A stretch of 64,000 nt of DNA from Shimia sp022448905 (GTDB taxonomy: Bacteria > Pseudomonadota > Alphaproteobacteria > Rhodobacterales > Rhodobacteraceae). Below are positions 42,507 to 52,104 of the stretch, piece by piece. The stretch is from assembly GCF_047126315.1 (NCBI RefSeq), contig NZ_CP138953.1, positions 1,922,001 to 1,986,000 on the forward strand, read 5' to 3'. Numbering within the stretch: position 1 is the stretch's first letter; each line of letters begins with the position of its first letter. The notes under the pieces are model-generated. The model was not told the origin of the DNA. It made no database searches and saw nothing but the letters and a program-made list of their open reading frames with translations. The position numbers and the translations under genes are program-made.

Positions 42507-43379
42507 ATGACCGAATGGCTTGAACGCCACGTGCCAAAGATGGTGCTAGCACCTTCTTTTGTGGCCGTCCTCATCTTCGTCTATGGCTTTATCTTCTGGA
42601 CTGCTTGGGTGTCTTTCACCCGCTCCAAGTTGATGCCACGTTATGAAATCAAAGGCTTCATCCAGTATGAACGCCTGTTTGCCTCCCCCCGCTGGGACAC
42701 GGCGATGGACAACCTGTTCATCTTTGGCACGCTGTTCATCGGGATTTCTATGATCCTCGGCCTGTTCCTGGCCATTCTGCTGGATCAGAAAATCCGCGCC
42801 GAGGGTGCGCTTCGCACGATCTACCTCTACCCGATGGCGCTGTCGATGATTGTGACCGGGACCGCGTGGAAGTGGATCATGAACCCGGGTCTCGGGATCG
42901 AAGCCACTGTGCGGAGCTGGGGTTTTGAGAGCTTCACCTTCAACTGGATCACCGATCCCAAGATGGCGATCTATGCGGTGGTGGTTGCCGCCGTGTGGCA
43001 GGCCAGCGGCTTTGTCATGGCGCTGTTCCTTGCCGGGTTGCGCTCCGTGGATGAGGAAATCATCAAGGCGGCGCAGGTGGACGGCATCCCCACTTGGCGG
43101 ATTTACTCAGCCATCATCATCCCGTCGATGGCCCCGATCTTCCTGTCGGCCTTCATTGTGCTGGCGCACCTCGCGATCAAGAGCTTTGACCTTGTGATTG
43201 CCCTGACCGGTGGTGGTCCCGGCTACGCCACGGATCTGCCTGCGACCTACATGTACGCCATGGCGTTTTCGCGCGGCGATATTGGTCAGGCGGCCAGCTC
43301 TGCCATGGTCATGATGGGCGTCGTCTTTGCCATTGTCGTGCCTTACCTGTACTCCGAACTGAGGGCGAAACATGACTGA
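42507..43379 (+). CDS. Sugar ABC transporter permease 1
   Basis: A 290-residue MalF-type permease with six membrane segments. The EAA loop reads as EEIIKAAQVDGIPTWRIYSAIIIP, which contacts the ATPase. The start codon is ATG 42507 (an in-frame GTG precedes it). The gene overlaps the next permease by 8 bases. It forms the membrane channel with the following gene product. Confidence 0.94.
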   Translation: MTEWLERHVPKMVLAPSFVAVLIFVYGFIFWTAWVSFTRSKLMPRYEIKGFIQYERLFASPRWDTAMDNLFIFGTLFIGISMILGLFLAILLDQKIRAEGALRTIYLYPMALSMIVTGTAWKWIMNPGLGIEATVRSWGFESFTFNWITDPKMAIYAVVVAAVWQASGFVMALFLAGLRSVDEEIIKAAQVDGIPTWRIYSAIIIPSMAPIFLSAFIVLAHLAIKSFDLVIALTGGGPGYATDLPATYMYAMAFSRGDIGQAASSAMVMMGVVFAIVVPYLYSELRAKHD

Positions 43380-44265
43380 TTTCACCCAATCTTATGACGC
43401 GCCGCGTCGCAACTATAGCCAGTTGGCTCTGCGGTGGTTGCTGTTTGCTTTGCTGGGCCTGTTTGCGCTCTTCTATCTGATGCCGTTGTTTGTGATGGTG
43501 ACCACCTCACTCAAAAGCCTGGAGGAAATCCGCACCGGCTCTCTGGTTGCGCTGCCACGGGAAGTGACCTTTGACGCCTGGCGCACGGCCTGGTCTGAAA
43601 CCTGTACCGGTGTGAAATGTGAGGGGCTGAAGCCGTATTTCTGGAACTCGGTTCTGATGACGGTGCCGGCGGTGATCATTGCCACCTTGCTGGGCGCGGT
43701 GAATGGCTATGTGATTGCGCAGTGGCGCTTCAAAGGCGCGAACCTGATCTTCTCGCTGATGCTGTTTGGCTGCTTTATCCCGTTTCAGGTGGTGCTGCTG
43801 CCAATGGCGCGCAGCCTGGGCATTCTGGGACTGGCGGGGTCGATCCCCGGGTTGATCCTGGTGCATGTGATTTACGGGATTGGCTTCACCACGCTGTTCT
43901 TCCGCAACTACTATGTCACGATTCCGTCTGAACTCACCAAAGCGGCGAAGGTGGACGGGGCAGGGTTCTTCCGGATTTTCTGGTCGATCTTCCTGCCGCT
44001 GTCGCTCCCCATCGTGGTGGTGACCGTGATCTGGCAGTTCACCAACATCTGGAACGACTTCCTCTTCGGGGTCAGCTTCAGCCAGTCGGGCACCCAACCG
44101 GTGACCGTGGCGCTCAACAACATCGTCAACTCCACCACAGGGGTGAAGGAATACAACGTCGATATGGCCGCTGCCATCATCGCCGCCCTTCCCACGCTGC
44201 TTGTCTATGTGGTGGCAGGCAAATACTTCATCCGCGGCCTGACCGCAGGTTCCGTGAAAGGTTAA
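43372..44265 (+). CDS. Sugar ABC transporter permease 2
   Basis: A 297-residue MalG-type permease with six membrane segments (first at about 22-45) and the EAA motif PSELTKAAKVDGAGFFRIFWSIFLP. It starts inside the end of the first permease gene (overlap of 8 bases) and ends 4 bases before the ATPase start, so the whole operon is tightly coupled. Confidence 0.94.
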   Translation: MTDFTQSYDAPRRNYSQLALRWLLFALLGLFALFYLMPLFVMVTTSLKSLEEIRTGSLVALPREVTFDAWRTAWSETCTGVKCEGLKPYFWNSVLMTVPAVIIATLLGAVNGYVIAQWRFKGANLIFSLMLFGCFIPFQVVLLPMARSLGILGLAGSIPGLILVHVIYGIGFTTLFFRNYYVTIPSELTKAAKVDGAGFFRIFWSIFLPLSLPIVVVTVIWQFTNIWNDFLFGVSFSQSGTQPVTVALNNIVNSTTGVKEYNVDMAAAIIAALPTLLVYVVAGKYFIRGLTAGSVKG

Positions 44266-44269
44266 CCCC

Positions 44270-45367
44270 ATGGCACCCATTCTGGATATCAAACAACTCT
44301 ACAAGAACTACGGCTCCGTCGAGATCCTGAAGGACATCAATGTGGCGATTGAGCCCGGCGATTTCCTTGTGCTGGTCGGCCCGTCCGGCTGTGGTAAATC
44401 CACGCTGCTGAACTGCATCGCGGGGCTGGAGCCGATCACCGGCGGTACGCTGTCGATTGGTGGCAAGGACATGACCCATGTCAGCCCCAAGGATCGCGAC
44501 ATCGCGATGGTGTTCCAGTCCTACGCGCTTTACCCGACCATGTCGGTGGCCAAGAACATCACCTTTGGCATGAAAGTGCGCGGTGTGGATGCGGCGACGC
44601 AAGAGCAGAAGCTCAACGAGGTGGCCAGCCAGCTGCAGATTGAGCAGTTGCTGAACCGTCGTCCGGGGCAACTCTCCGGTGGTCAGCGGCAGCGTGTTGC
44701 TATGGGCCGGGCGCTTGTGCGTGATCCCAAGCTGTTCCTGTTTGACGAACCGCTGTCCAACCTTGATGCCAAGCTGCGGGTGGAGATGCGCTCTGAGATC
44801 AAAAAATTGCACCAGAACCTTGGCGCGACCATGGTCTATGTGACCCACGATCAGATCGAGGCGATGACGCTTGCGACCAAAATTGTGGTTCTGAAAGGTG
44901 GTGTGGTGCAGCAGATCGGCACCCCGGCGGAGATCTATAACCGTCCGGCCAACCTGTTTGTGGCGGACTTCATGGGCAGCCCGGCGATGAACCTGATCCC
45001 GGCGAAGGCCACTAAAAATGGTACGGGCACGCAGATTGAGATCGCCCGTGAGGGTGCGGCGCCGCTGATGTTGACCGATACCCATGCGGAGAACCTGCCG
45101 CAAGATGTGATCCTAGGCTTGCGTCCTGAGGATATTGCCGAGGCCGGGTTCCGGGCTGGTGAAGACGTGCAGGTGGCGGAGTGTCATATCGACATGGTGG
45201 AGCCGGCGGGCGCGGATACTTTTGTGGTGTCCGAGCTGGGGGGCAAGCAGGTCACCGCGCGATTGCATGCGGAGACCGGGGCGCAGCCGGGGCAACCGTT
45301 GCCGCTGGCGTTTGACCTCAGCAAAGTGTCCTACTTTGCGCCGGGCAGTGGCGAGCGGTTGAACTAA
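44270..45367 (+). CDS. Sugar ABC transporter ATP-binding protein (UgpC/MsmK type)
   Basis: A 365-residue ATPase of the CUT1 class. Walker A GPSGCGKST, Q-loop VFQSYALYP, signature LSGGQRQR, Walker B LFLFDEPLSNLDA and the switch His in YVTHDQ are present; a C-terminal TOBE/OB region (about 240-365) is normal for the class. It energises uptake through the two preceding permeases. A strong terminator follows. Confidence 0.96.
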   Translation: MAPILDIKQLYKNYGSVEILKDINVAIEPGDFLVLVGPSGCGKSTLLNCIAGLEPITGGTLSIGGKDMTHVSPKDRDIAMVFQSYALYPTMSVAKNITFGMKVRGVDAATQEQKLNEVASQLQIEQLLNRRPGQLSGGQRQRVAMGRALVRDPKLFLFDEPLSNLDAKLRVEMRSEIKKLHQNLGATMVYVTHDQIEAMTLATKIVVLKGGVVQQIGTPAEIYNRPANLFVADFMGSPAMNLIPAKATKNGTGTQIEIAREGAAPLMLTDTHAENLPQDVILGLRPEDIAEAGFRAGEDVQVAECHIDMVEPAGADTFVVSELGGKQVTARLHAETGAQPGQPLPLAFDLSKVSYFAPGSGERLN

Positions 45368-45387
45368 GCTTTCGCTGTTTAAGACAA

Positions 45388-45420
45388 GAAAGCCCGCCTG
45401 AGTGGATCAGGCGGGCTTTT
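45388..45420. terminator. Bidirectional terminator between the sugar importer and chemoreceptor genes
   Basis: AAAGCCCGCCTGA pairs with its exact complement across a 5-base loop, with A- and T-runs on both sides. It serves the ABC operon and the convergent receptor gene. Confidence 0.92.
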
Positions 45421-45439
45421 GTGCTTTTAGGGGAGAGGC

Positions 45440-47698
45440 TTAGGCGCTAAGGCGATCCTCCTCTTCGAAGTCGTCGGACATGTCCGGCTCAGTTGCGCCT
45501 TCCATGTCGAAACGCGCCACGATGCCAGAGAGGCTTTGCGCTTCGGCCAGCAACATCTGGCTGGAGGCGGCGGCTTCTTCGGCCATGGCGGTGTTCTGCT
45601 GGGTCATGGAGTCCAGCTCGCCCATGGAGGTGTTGATGCTGTCCAGACCAGAAGATTGTGTGCGCACGCCCTCGGAGATTTCCGTGACCAGATCAGACAC
45701 AGAGGTCACCTGTGTGATGATATTGGTTAGCGCGTCGCCTGCGCGGCCCACCATTTCCACACCGTTGGAGACATGGTCTTCGCTGGCGCTGGTCAGGGCC
45801 TGAATTTGACCGGCGGCCTCGGCGGCGCGTTGCGCCAGGGCGCGCACTTCGGAGGCGACCACGGCAAAGCCGCTGCCAGCGCTGCCCGCACGGGCGGCTT
45901 CCACACCTGCGTTTAGGGCGAGTAGGTTGGTTTGGAAGGCGATGTCGTCGATCACGCCGATGATCTGGGAAATCTCGCTGGAGGCGGTCTGGATCTGGTC
46001 CATGGCTTCCACGGCGGAAGAGACCACATCGCGGCTGTTTTCCGCTTCCTGACGGGCGGTCTGCATCACGCCATCCACGCGTGTGGCGCGGTCAGCGGTG
46101 GCTTTTACCCCGTCCGAGAGTGCCGTCACAGCGTGGGCAGTGTCTTCCAGCGTGGCGGCGGCGCTTTCGGTGCGTTTTTCCATCACGGTGGCCGCGGATT
46201 TCTGTTCGTCGGAGTATTGGCCTACGTGTTGGGAGGCCTCGACGATCTCAGACATCAGCGTGCGCAGGTTGGCGAGGCTGTGGTTGAAGTTTTCGCGCAG
46301 GATTTCGTAGTCGGCCACAAACGGCTCGTGGATGTCACAGGCGAGGTTGCCACGTTCCAGTTCGGCGAGCGCCTGGCTCATGGTGTCCACCACGTCAGCG
46401 GTTTTGCGGGCGTTTTCTGCTTCGCGTTCTGAGGCTTCATCGGCGCGTTTCAACTTATCGCGGAAGTCGCCCATGGTGCGGGCCAGATCGCCCAATTCGT
46501 CGCCTCGTTTTTGGCCTGAGATGTCGATCTCATAGTTCCCTTCGGCCAAAGCGTCGGTAACACCACAGAGCGCTTGAATCGGTTTGGTTAAGCGACCCGC
46601 GGCAATCCAGGACACGATGATGGCGATGACCACAGAGGCGGCGATCATGGCGATGGCGACCAGGCGGATTTCATTGACCACAGAGAAGGCCGCAGCGTGA
46701 TCGGTTTCCATGACCAGGGACCAGTTGAAGCCGGGAACCTCCATGGGTTTCACCAGGCTGATGGCGTCAATCCCGCCAACAGAGGTTACGGATTCAAAGA
46801 AGGCTTCCTCGTGGGCCTGCGCCGCCGCAATGTGCGGGGTGGCGGGCAGAGCGCCGGAGACCTCAAACAAGCCTTCGATCAGTGATGGGCTACGGGCGGT
46901 GCCGTCTTCACCCACCAGAAAGAGGTTCTGATGGCCACTGTCGTCCAGATTGGTGGACAGGGCGCTGGTGATGCGGTCGCTGGACAGCTGCACGGCCAGC
47001 ACGCCGGCGATGGCTTTCTTCTTGCTTAGGATCGGGATCGCCAGGAAAGCGCCGGAAGCGCCGCCGGTGATCTCGTAAGCGGCAAAGTCAGAGGTGCTGA
47101 TCTCGCCGGGTTTGGAGTTCACGGCGGCTTTGAAGACCTGCCCCAGACCGGAGGCGGCATAGGCGCCTTTGGAGAAGTCCTGTGCAAAATCGTCCTGTTT
47201 CATCACCGAGTAGAGCAGGCGGCCTTCGGTGTTGAAGAGGTAGATGTCAGCGTAGCCATTGAGGTTCAGCGAGCGCAGGAACGTCGGGTGGTAGCTGTTG
47301 TGAGACTGGCTGTAGTATTGGCCGTCACCCGGATCGACCAGCTTGGCGCGTTCGCCCGCTGGGTTCGGGTTTTTGGCAATATAGGTGTCCGTGAGGTATT
47401 TGATCGGGTCGTCGGCTTCGATCATGCCAAAAACGCGGTCAAAGTTGCTGATCGCGCGGAATGTGGTTGGCTGATCGGCGTTCATCACCAGATCACGGCG
47501 CACGGCGTCAATCAGGGCGGCGATGGCCTGTTGGCCGGCGTTGGCCGTTGTTTCGTGGGAGGCATAAACATTCTGGCGAATGTTCTGTTCTGCCATGCGA
47601 TAAACCAGGAAGGACACTGTTACCAGAAACGTGGCTGTCAAAGCGACCATTACCAATGGCAGCTTGAGAGAAAGTGACAGCTTTTTGGCTCTGAACAT
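45440..47698 (-). CDS. Methyl-accepting chemotaxis protein with dCache-like sensor
   Basis: A 752-residue receptor. Membrane segments at about 13-35 and 310-335 enclose a large periplasmic sensor region resembling a dCache domain (LYSVMKQDDFAQDF; AFLAIPILSKKKAIAGVLAVQL; FNWSLVMETD). HAMP follows, then a second HAMP-like segment, and the signalling hairpin with IGVIDDIAFQTNLLALNAGVEAARAG. GAGGAG sets ATG 47698. The C-terminus is acidic (DMSDDFEEEDRLSA) and lacks a CheR-binding pentapeptide. Its ligand is unknown; the sugar importer next door makes a sugar or small metabolite possible. Confidence 0.94.
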   Translation of the reverse strand: MFRAKKLSLSLKLPLVMVALTATFLVTVSFLVYRMAEQNIRQNVYASHETTANAGQQAIAALIDAVRRDLVMNADQPTTFRAISNFDRVFGMIEADDPIKYLTDTYIAKNPNPAGERAKLVDPGDGQYYSQSHNSYHPTFLRSLNLNGYADIYLFNTEGRLLYSVMKQDDFAQDFSKGAYAASGLGQVFKAAVNSKPGEISTSDFAAYEITGGASGAFLAIPILSKKKAIAGVLAVQLSSDRITSALSTNLDDSGHQNLFLVGEDGTARSPSLIEGLFEVSGALPATPHIAAAQAHEEAFFESVTSVGGIDAISLVKPMEVPGFNWSLVMETDHAAAFSVVNEIRLVAIAMIAASVVIAIIVSWIAAGRLTKPIQALCGVTDALAEGNYEIDISGQKRGDELGDLARTMGDFRDKLKRADEASEREAENARKTADVVDTMSQALAELERGNLACDIHEPFVADYEILRENFNHSLANLRTLMSEIVEASQHVGQYSDEQKSAATVMEKRTESAAATLEDTAHAVTALSDGVKATADRATRVDGVMQTARQEAENSRDVVSSAVEAMDQIQTASSEISQIIGVIDDIAFQTNLLALNAGVEAARAGSAGSGFAVVASEVRALAQRAAEAAGQIQALTSASEDHVSNGVEMVGRAGDALTNIITQVTSVSDLVTEISEGVRTQSSGLDSINTSMGELDSMTQQNTAMAEEAAASSQMLLAEAQSLSGIVARFDMEGATEPDMSDDFEEEDRLSA

Positions 47699-47894
47699 TT
47701 TTGACTCCTCACAAAATGTCTCATCGCCCGAGAAATCACGGGGTCCCCCATCGGTACCCACAAAATCCCTTCGAAGTGTTTAAGAGTAAATTTGAGTTGG
47801 AAAATAACGGCGATCAGGTCCGTGCGAGGTGGTGTTGCGAAGAATAGATGCGATGTTAAGTTATTGAAAGACAACGGGTCCTGATGGCTTCAAG

Positions 47895-48359
47895 TCAGGG
47901 AATGCGCACCCGCTCTACAAACTTTTTGAGGGCGAAACGGGAGCGAATGGCGCGAATGCCTGGAAGGCGCATAAGCTTGGATTGCAGAAAACTCTCAAAT
48001 TCTTCAAGGCTTTCCACCCAAATCTCCAATTGGAAATCCATCGCGCCGGTCATCAAAGTGCCGGTCACAACCTCGTCAAAGCGGGCCACTTCTTTCTGAA
48101 AATTTGAAATAGCGTCGGCATCCTGGCGTTCCAGCTCGACGTTTACATAGGCGGTGATGCCGAATCCGGCGGTCATGCGGTCGATACGCAGGGTGTAACC
48201 GGCGATCAGCCCGCTATCTTGCAGCTGTTTTAGGCGGCGTTTGCAGGGGGTGGCGGAGAGACCAACCCGGTCCGCGATCTGCACCATAGACATGCGGGCG
48301 TCCTCGCTCAACGCGCGGATGATTTTTCGGTCAATTTCGTCTATAGTGATTTTCGCCAC
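47895..48359 (-). CDS. Lrp/AsnC-family regulator, probable BkdR
   Basis: A 154-residue Lrp-type regulator: helix-turn-helix at about residues 20-45 (MSMVQIADRVGLSATPCKRRLKQLQ) and a RAM ligand domain (about 70-140). It lies divergent from the bkd operon with 220 bases between, the arrangement of BkdR in Pseudomonas, where branched-chain amino acids trigger activation. The regulated target is inferred from position. Confidence 0.88.
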   Translation of the reverse strand: MAKITIDEIDRKIIRALSEDARMSMVQIADRVGLSATPCKRRLKQLQDSGLIAGYTLRIDRMTAGFGITAYVNVELERQDADAISNFQKEVARFDEVVTGTLMTGAMDFQLEIWVESLEEFESFLQSKLMRLPGIRAIRSRFALKKFVERVRIP

Positions 48360-48579
48360 AAGAATCTCCTTTGCCGATTTTTTCGGCTAACATTTCGCAA
48401 ATACGATAGGAGAACGCCGTTTATCAACCCGGGATGTGGGCTAAACTTAACAGGTTGAATAATTCTCGCTGACTGGCGGGGGTATCGGTTCCATCATCCG
48501 CCCCTGATCCCTTTGCGTGGGTCAACAAGACGGAGCAACCGTGCCTTCCGGCGTCAGCCCCACTTCAGAAAGGTGACGC

Positions 48580-49815
48580 ATGGGCTCTGATACCGCTCCG
48601 CTCTCCCTCAATGTGCCGGAACCGGGATGCCGTCCCGGAGACACGCCGGACTTCTCCGATTTTGAAATTCCAAGGGCGGGCGAGGTTGGTCGCCCCGCGG
48701 TGGACGTGGACCCGGACAGCATCCGCGATATGGCATTTTCGATTGTGCGCGTGCTCAACAAAGAGGGCGAGGCCGTTGGCGACTGGGCCGGAGCGTTGAG
48801 CGTAGAGGAACTGCGCGAAGGGCTGCGTCACATGCTGACCCTGCGAACCTTTGATGCGCGGATGCAGAATGCGCAGCGGCAGGGCAAGACCAGCTTTTAT
48901 ATGCAGCATTTGGGCGAAGAGGCGGTGTCTTGCGCTTTTGCTCGTGCGTTGCAGCCAGGGGATATGAACTTCCCAACTTACCGGCAGGCGGGGCTGTTGA
49001 TCGCGTCGGAGTATCCGATGCTGACGATGATGAACCAGATTTACTCCAACGCGGAAGACCCGTTGGCGGGGCGTCAGCTGCCAATCATGTATTCGTCAAA
49101 AGAACACGGGTTCTTCTCGATCTCCGGCAACCTTGGCACGCAGTTTGTCCAGTCGGTGGGCTGGGCCATGGCCTCGGCGATTTCGGGCGACACCAAGATT
49201 GCCACGGGCTGGATTGGCGATGGCTCCACTGCAGAGAGTGATTTCCACGCGGCGATGGTGTTTGCCTCGACCTATAAAGCGCCGGTTGTGCTGAACATTG
49301 TGAACAACCAGTGGGCCATTTCGACGTTCCAAGGCATCGCACGCGGTGGCGTGGGCACCTTTGCAGCACGCGGCCATGGTTTTGGCATCGCGGCGATCCG
49401 GGTGGACGGCAATGACTACCTGGCGGTGCATGCGGTGGCCAAGTGGGCCGCCGAGCGGGCGCGTTTGGGCCATGGGCCAACCTTAATTGAACATGTGACC
49501 TATCGCGCCGGCGGGCACTCGACCTCGGATGACCCGTCGGCTTATCGCTCCAAAAGCGAGGCGGCGGCCTGGCCTTTGGGCGATCCAATTGAGCGGCTGA
49601 AGCAGCACTTGATCAAGATTGGCGAGTGGAGCGAAGACCGCCACGCGCAGGCGGAGGCGGAGATCCTCGATACAGTGATTTCGGTGCAAAAAGAGGCTGA
49701 AGCGGTGGGTACATTGGCTGGCGGTAAAGCGCCAAGCCCACGGGACATGTTTGAAGGGGTGTATGAGACCATGCCAGAGCACCTGATCCGTCAACGTCAA
49801 GAAGCGGGGTATTGA
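48580..49815 (+). CDS. bkdA1: Branched-chain 2-oxoacid dehydrogenase E1 alpha
   Basis: A 411-residue thiamine diphosphate enzyme subunit. The TPP motif is GDGSTAESDFH...VNNQWAIST, and YRAGGHSTSDDPSAYRS is the serine-bearing loop. The long N-terminal ~70 residues (PGDTPDFSDFEIPRAG) are typical of the BCKDH branch rather than pyruvate dehydrogenase. It decarboxylates the oxoacids of Val, Leu and Ile. AAAGGTG precedes the ATG. Confidence 0.95.
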   Translation: MGSDTAPLSLNVPEPGCRPGDTPDFSDFEIPRAGEVGRPAVDVDPDSIRDMAFSIVRVLNKEGEAVGDWAGALSVEELREGLRHMLTLRTFDARMQNAQRQGKTSFYMQHLGEEAVSCAFARALQPGDMNFPTYRQAGLLIASEYPMLTMMNQIYSNAEDPLAGRQLPIMYSSKEHGFFSISGNLGTQFVQSVGWAMASAISGDTKIATGWIGDGSTAESDFHAAMVFASTYKAPVVLNIVNNQWAISTFQGIARGGVGTFAARGHGFGIAAIRVDGNDYLAVHAVAKWAAERARLGHGPTLIEHVTYRAGGHSTSDDPSAYRSKSEAAAWPLGDPIERLKQHLIKIGEWSEDRHAQAEAEILDTVISVQKEAEAVGTLAGGKAPSPRDMFEGVYETMPEHLIRQRQEAGY

Positions 49816-49817
49816 TC

Positions 49818-50831
49818 ATGGCACAAATGACAATGATTGAAGCCATCCGCGAGGCCCATGATGTGGCCATGGCGGCGGATGACAAAGTGGTGGTGTTCGG
49901 CGAGGACGTCGGGTTCTTTGGCGGTGTGTTCCGCTGCACCGCTGGTTTGCAGGAAAAATACGGCAAGTCCCGGTGTTTTGACGCGCCGATCAACGAGAGC
50001 GGCATTGTCGGCACGGCGATTGGCATGGCGGCTTATGGCCTCAAGCCGGTGATCGAGATCCAGTTCGCGGACTATGTCTATCCGGCCTATGACCAGATCG
50101 TGTCGGAAGCGGCGCGTCTGCGGCACCGCTCCAACGGGGATTTCACCTGTCCTTTGGTGATCCGCATGCCCACCGGTGGCGGTATCTTTGGCGGGCAGAC
50201 CCACAGCCAGAGCCCGGAGGCGATTTTCACCCATGTGTCAGGATTGAAGGTGGTGATCCCATCCAACCCGCGCGATGCCAAAGGGCTGCTGCTGGCAGCG
50301 ATTGAAGACCCCGACCCGGTGATCTTCCTAGAGCCGAAGCGGCTGTATAACGGGCCGTTTGATGGGCACCACGACAAGCCAATTGAAAGCTGGAAGACAC
50401 ATCCGCAGGGAGACGTGCCCGAGGGCAATGAGATCATCCCGCTGGGCAAGGCGCATATTCAGCGTGAAGGCGCGGATGTGACGGTTCTGGCCTACGGCAC
50501 AATGGTCTACGTAGCCGAGGCGGCTGCAGAGGAGACCGGTGTGGATGCGGAGGTGATCGACCTGCGCACGCTGATGCCGCTGGACCTTGAGACCATTGTT
50601 GAGAGCGTGAAAAAGACCGGGCGCTGTGTGATTGTGCATGAGGCGACCCGCACCTCTGGCTTTGGGGCCGAGCTGATGAGCCTCGTGCAGGAAGCCTGTT
50701 TCTATCATCTTGAAGCGCCGATGATCCGGGTGACCGGATGGGACACGCCGTATCCGCATGCGCAGGAGTGGGAGTATTTCCCGGGACCTGCACGGGTTGG
50801 CGAAGCGCTGCGCAAAGTCATGGAGGACTGA
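49818..50831 (+). CDS. bkdA2: Branched-chain 2-oxoacid dehydrogenase E1 beta
   Basis: A 337-residue partner of E1 alpha. FGEDVGFFGGVFRCTAGLQ, INESGIVGTAIGMA and IQFADYVYPAYDQI are typical of BCKDH E1 beta. ATG 49818 lies just after the E1 alpha stop (2 bases), so translation is coupled. An in-frame TTG slightly upstream is not needed. Confidence 0.95.
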   Translation: MAQMTMIEAIREAHDVAMAADDKVVVFGEDVGFFGGVFRCTAGLQEKYGKSRCFDAPINESGIVGTAIGMAAYGLKPVIEIQFADYVYPAYDQIVSEAARLRHRSNGDFTCPLVIRMPTGGGIFGGQTHSQSPEAIFTHVSGLKVVIPSNPRDAKGLLLAAIEDPDPVIFLEPKRLYNGPFDGHHDKPIESWKTHPQGDVPEGNEIIPLGKAHIQREGADVTVLAYGTMVYVAEAAAEETGVDAEVIDLRTLMPLDLETIVESVKKTGRCVIVHEATRTSGFGAELMSLVQEACFYHLEAPMIRVTGWDTPYPHAQEWEYFPGPARVGEALRKVMED

Positions 50832-50835
50832 TCCC

Positions 50836-52104
50836 ATGGGAGTTTTTGCAATCCGTTTGCCCGACGTTGGAGAGGGCATTGCCGAGGCCGAGCTGGTCGA
50901 ATGGCACGTGAAAGTTGGCGATGTTGTGCGCGAAGATGACGTGCTGGCCGCTGTGATGACCGACAAGGCGGCTGTAGAAGTGCCGTCGTCTGTGGATGGT
51001 AAGGTGCTCGCGCTGGGCGGTGAGATTGGCGATATGATCGCCATTGGCGCCGTGTTGATCCGCATTGAGGTGGACGGCGAAGGCAACGAGAGTGGTAACG
51101 TGGAAGCGCCTGTTTCGGTTCCGGTTGAGGAAAAGCCTGCGGTTGTGGAGGCCGTGGCTGAGCCCGCTCCAAAACCAGCGGCGAAGCCTGCGGTTGCTCC
51201 TGTTGCCGCAGCGCCAGTAAAGCGGGCGGCGGGCACCAAGCCTTTGGCGTCGCCTTCAGTTCGCGCGCGGGCGCGGGAAGAAGGCGTTGACCTGCGGCAG
51301 GTGCCAGGGTCCGGTGCGGCAGGGCGGATCAGCCATGGTGATCTGGACAATTGGATTGCCTCTGGTGGCATTCAGCAGGGTACTGTGGTGCGCGGTCAGA
51401 ACACAGGCGTGGAAGAGGTGCGGGTGATCGGCATGCGCCGGAAGATTGCCGAGAAAATGGCAATCTCCAAACGGCAAATTCCGCATATCACCATTGTGGA
51501 AGAGGTGGAGATGTCGGCGCTGGAAGACCTGCGTGCGGCGCTCAATGCCAAACACAAAGGGGAACGCGCGAAGCTGACGCTGTTGCCGTTCCTGATGCGG
51601 GCGATTGTCGAGGCGGTGCGCGAGCAGCCAGAGTTGAATGCGCGCTATGATGACGAAGCGGGTGTGATCCACCGTCATGGGGGCGTGCATGTGGGCATTG
51701 CGACGCAGACACCGAACGGCCTGAATGTGCCGGTGGTGAAACACGCCGAAGCGGGTAGCCTGTGGGACAATGCGGAAACCGTGGCACGGCTGGCGCAAGA
51801 GGCACGGGACGGCACCATCAAGCGCGATGCGCTGTCCGGTGGCACGATCACGATCACCTCGTTGGGCCCGCTGGGCGCGATTGCCACAACGCCGATCATC
51901 AACCACCCGGAGGTGGCGATTGTCGGTGTGAACAAGATGCAGATCCGTCCCGTGTGGGATGGGCAGCAGTTCCAACCACGCAAGATGATGAACATCTCCT
52001 GCAGCTTTGATCACCGGGTGATTGATGGCTGGGATGCGGCTGTGTTTGTGCAAAAATTGAAAACTCTGCTGGAAACACCAGCGATGCTGTTTGTCGAGGG
52101 CTAA
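50836..52104 (+). CDS. bkdB: Branched-chain 2-oxoacid dehydrogenase E2 (lipoyl acyltransferase)
   Basis: A 422-residue core subunit: one lipoyl domain (1-80, lipoylated Lys44 in VMTDKAAVE), a Pro/Ala linker, a peripheral-subunit-binding domain (about 135-175; SPSVRARAREEGVDLRQVPGSG), and the acyltransferase domain ending with SFDHRVIDGWDAA (catalytic His and Asp). It moves acyl groups to CoA, giving isobutyryl-, isovaleryl- or 2-methylbutyryl-CoA. It starts 4 bases after the E1 beta stop and directly abuts the E3 gene. Confidence 0.95.
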   Translation: MGVFAIRLPDVGEGIAEAELVEWHVKVGDVVREDDVLAAVMTDKAAVEVPSSVDGKVLALGGEIGDMIAIGAVLIRIEVDGEGNESGNVEAPVSVPVEEKPAVVEAVAEPAPKPAAKPAVAPVAAAPVKRAAGTKPLASPSVRARAREEGVDLRQVPGSGAAGRISHGDLDNWIASGGIQQGTVVRGQNTGVEEVRVIGMRRKIAEKMAISKRQIPHITIVEEVEMSALEDLRAALNAKHKGERAKLTLLPFLMRAIVEAVREQPELNARYDDEAGVIHRHGGVHVGIATQTPNGLNVPVVKHAEAGSLWDNAETVARLAQEARDGTIKRDALSGGTITITSLGPLGAIATTPIINHPEVAIVGVNKMQIRPVWDGQQFQPRKMMNISCSFDHRVIDGWDAAVFVQKLKTLLETPAMLFVEG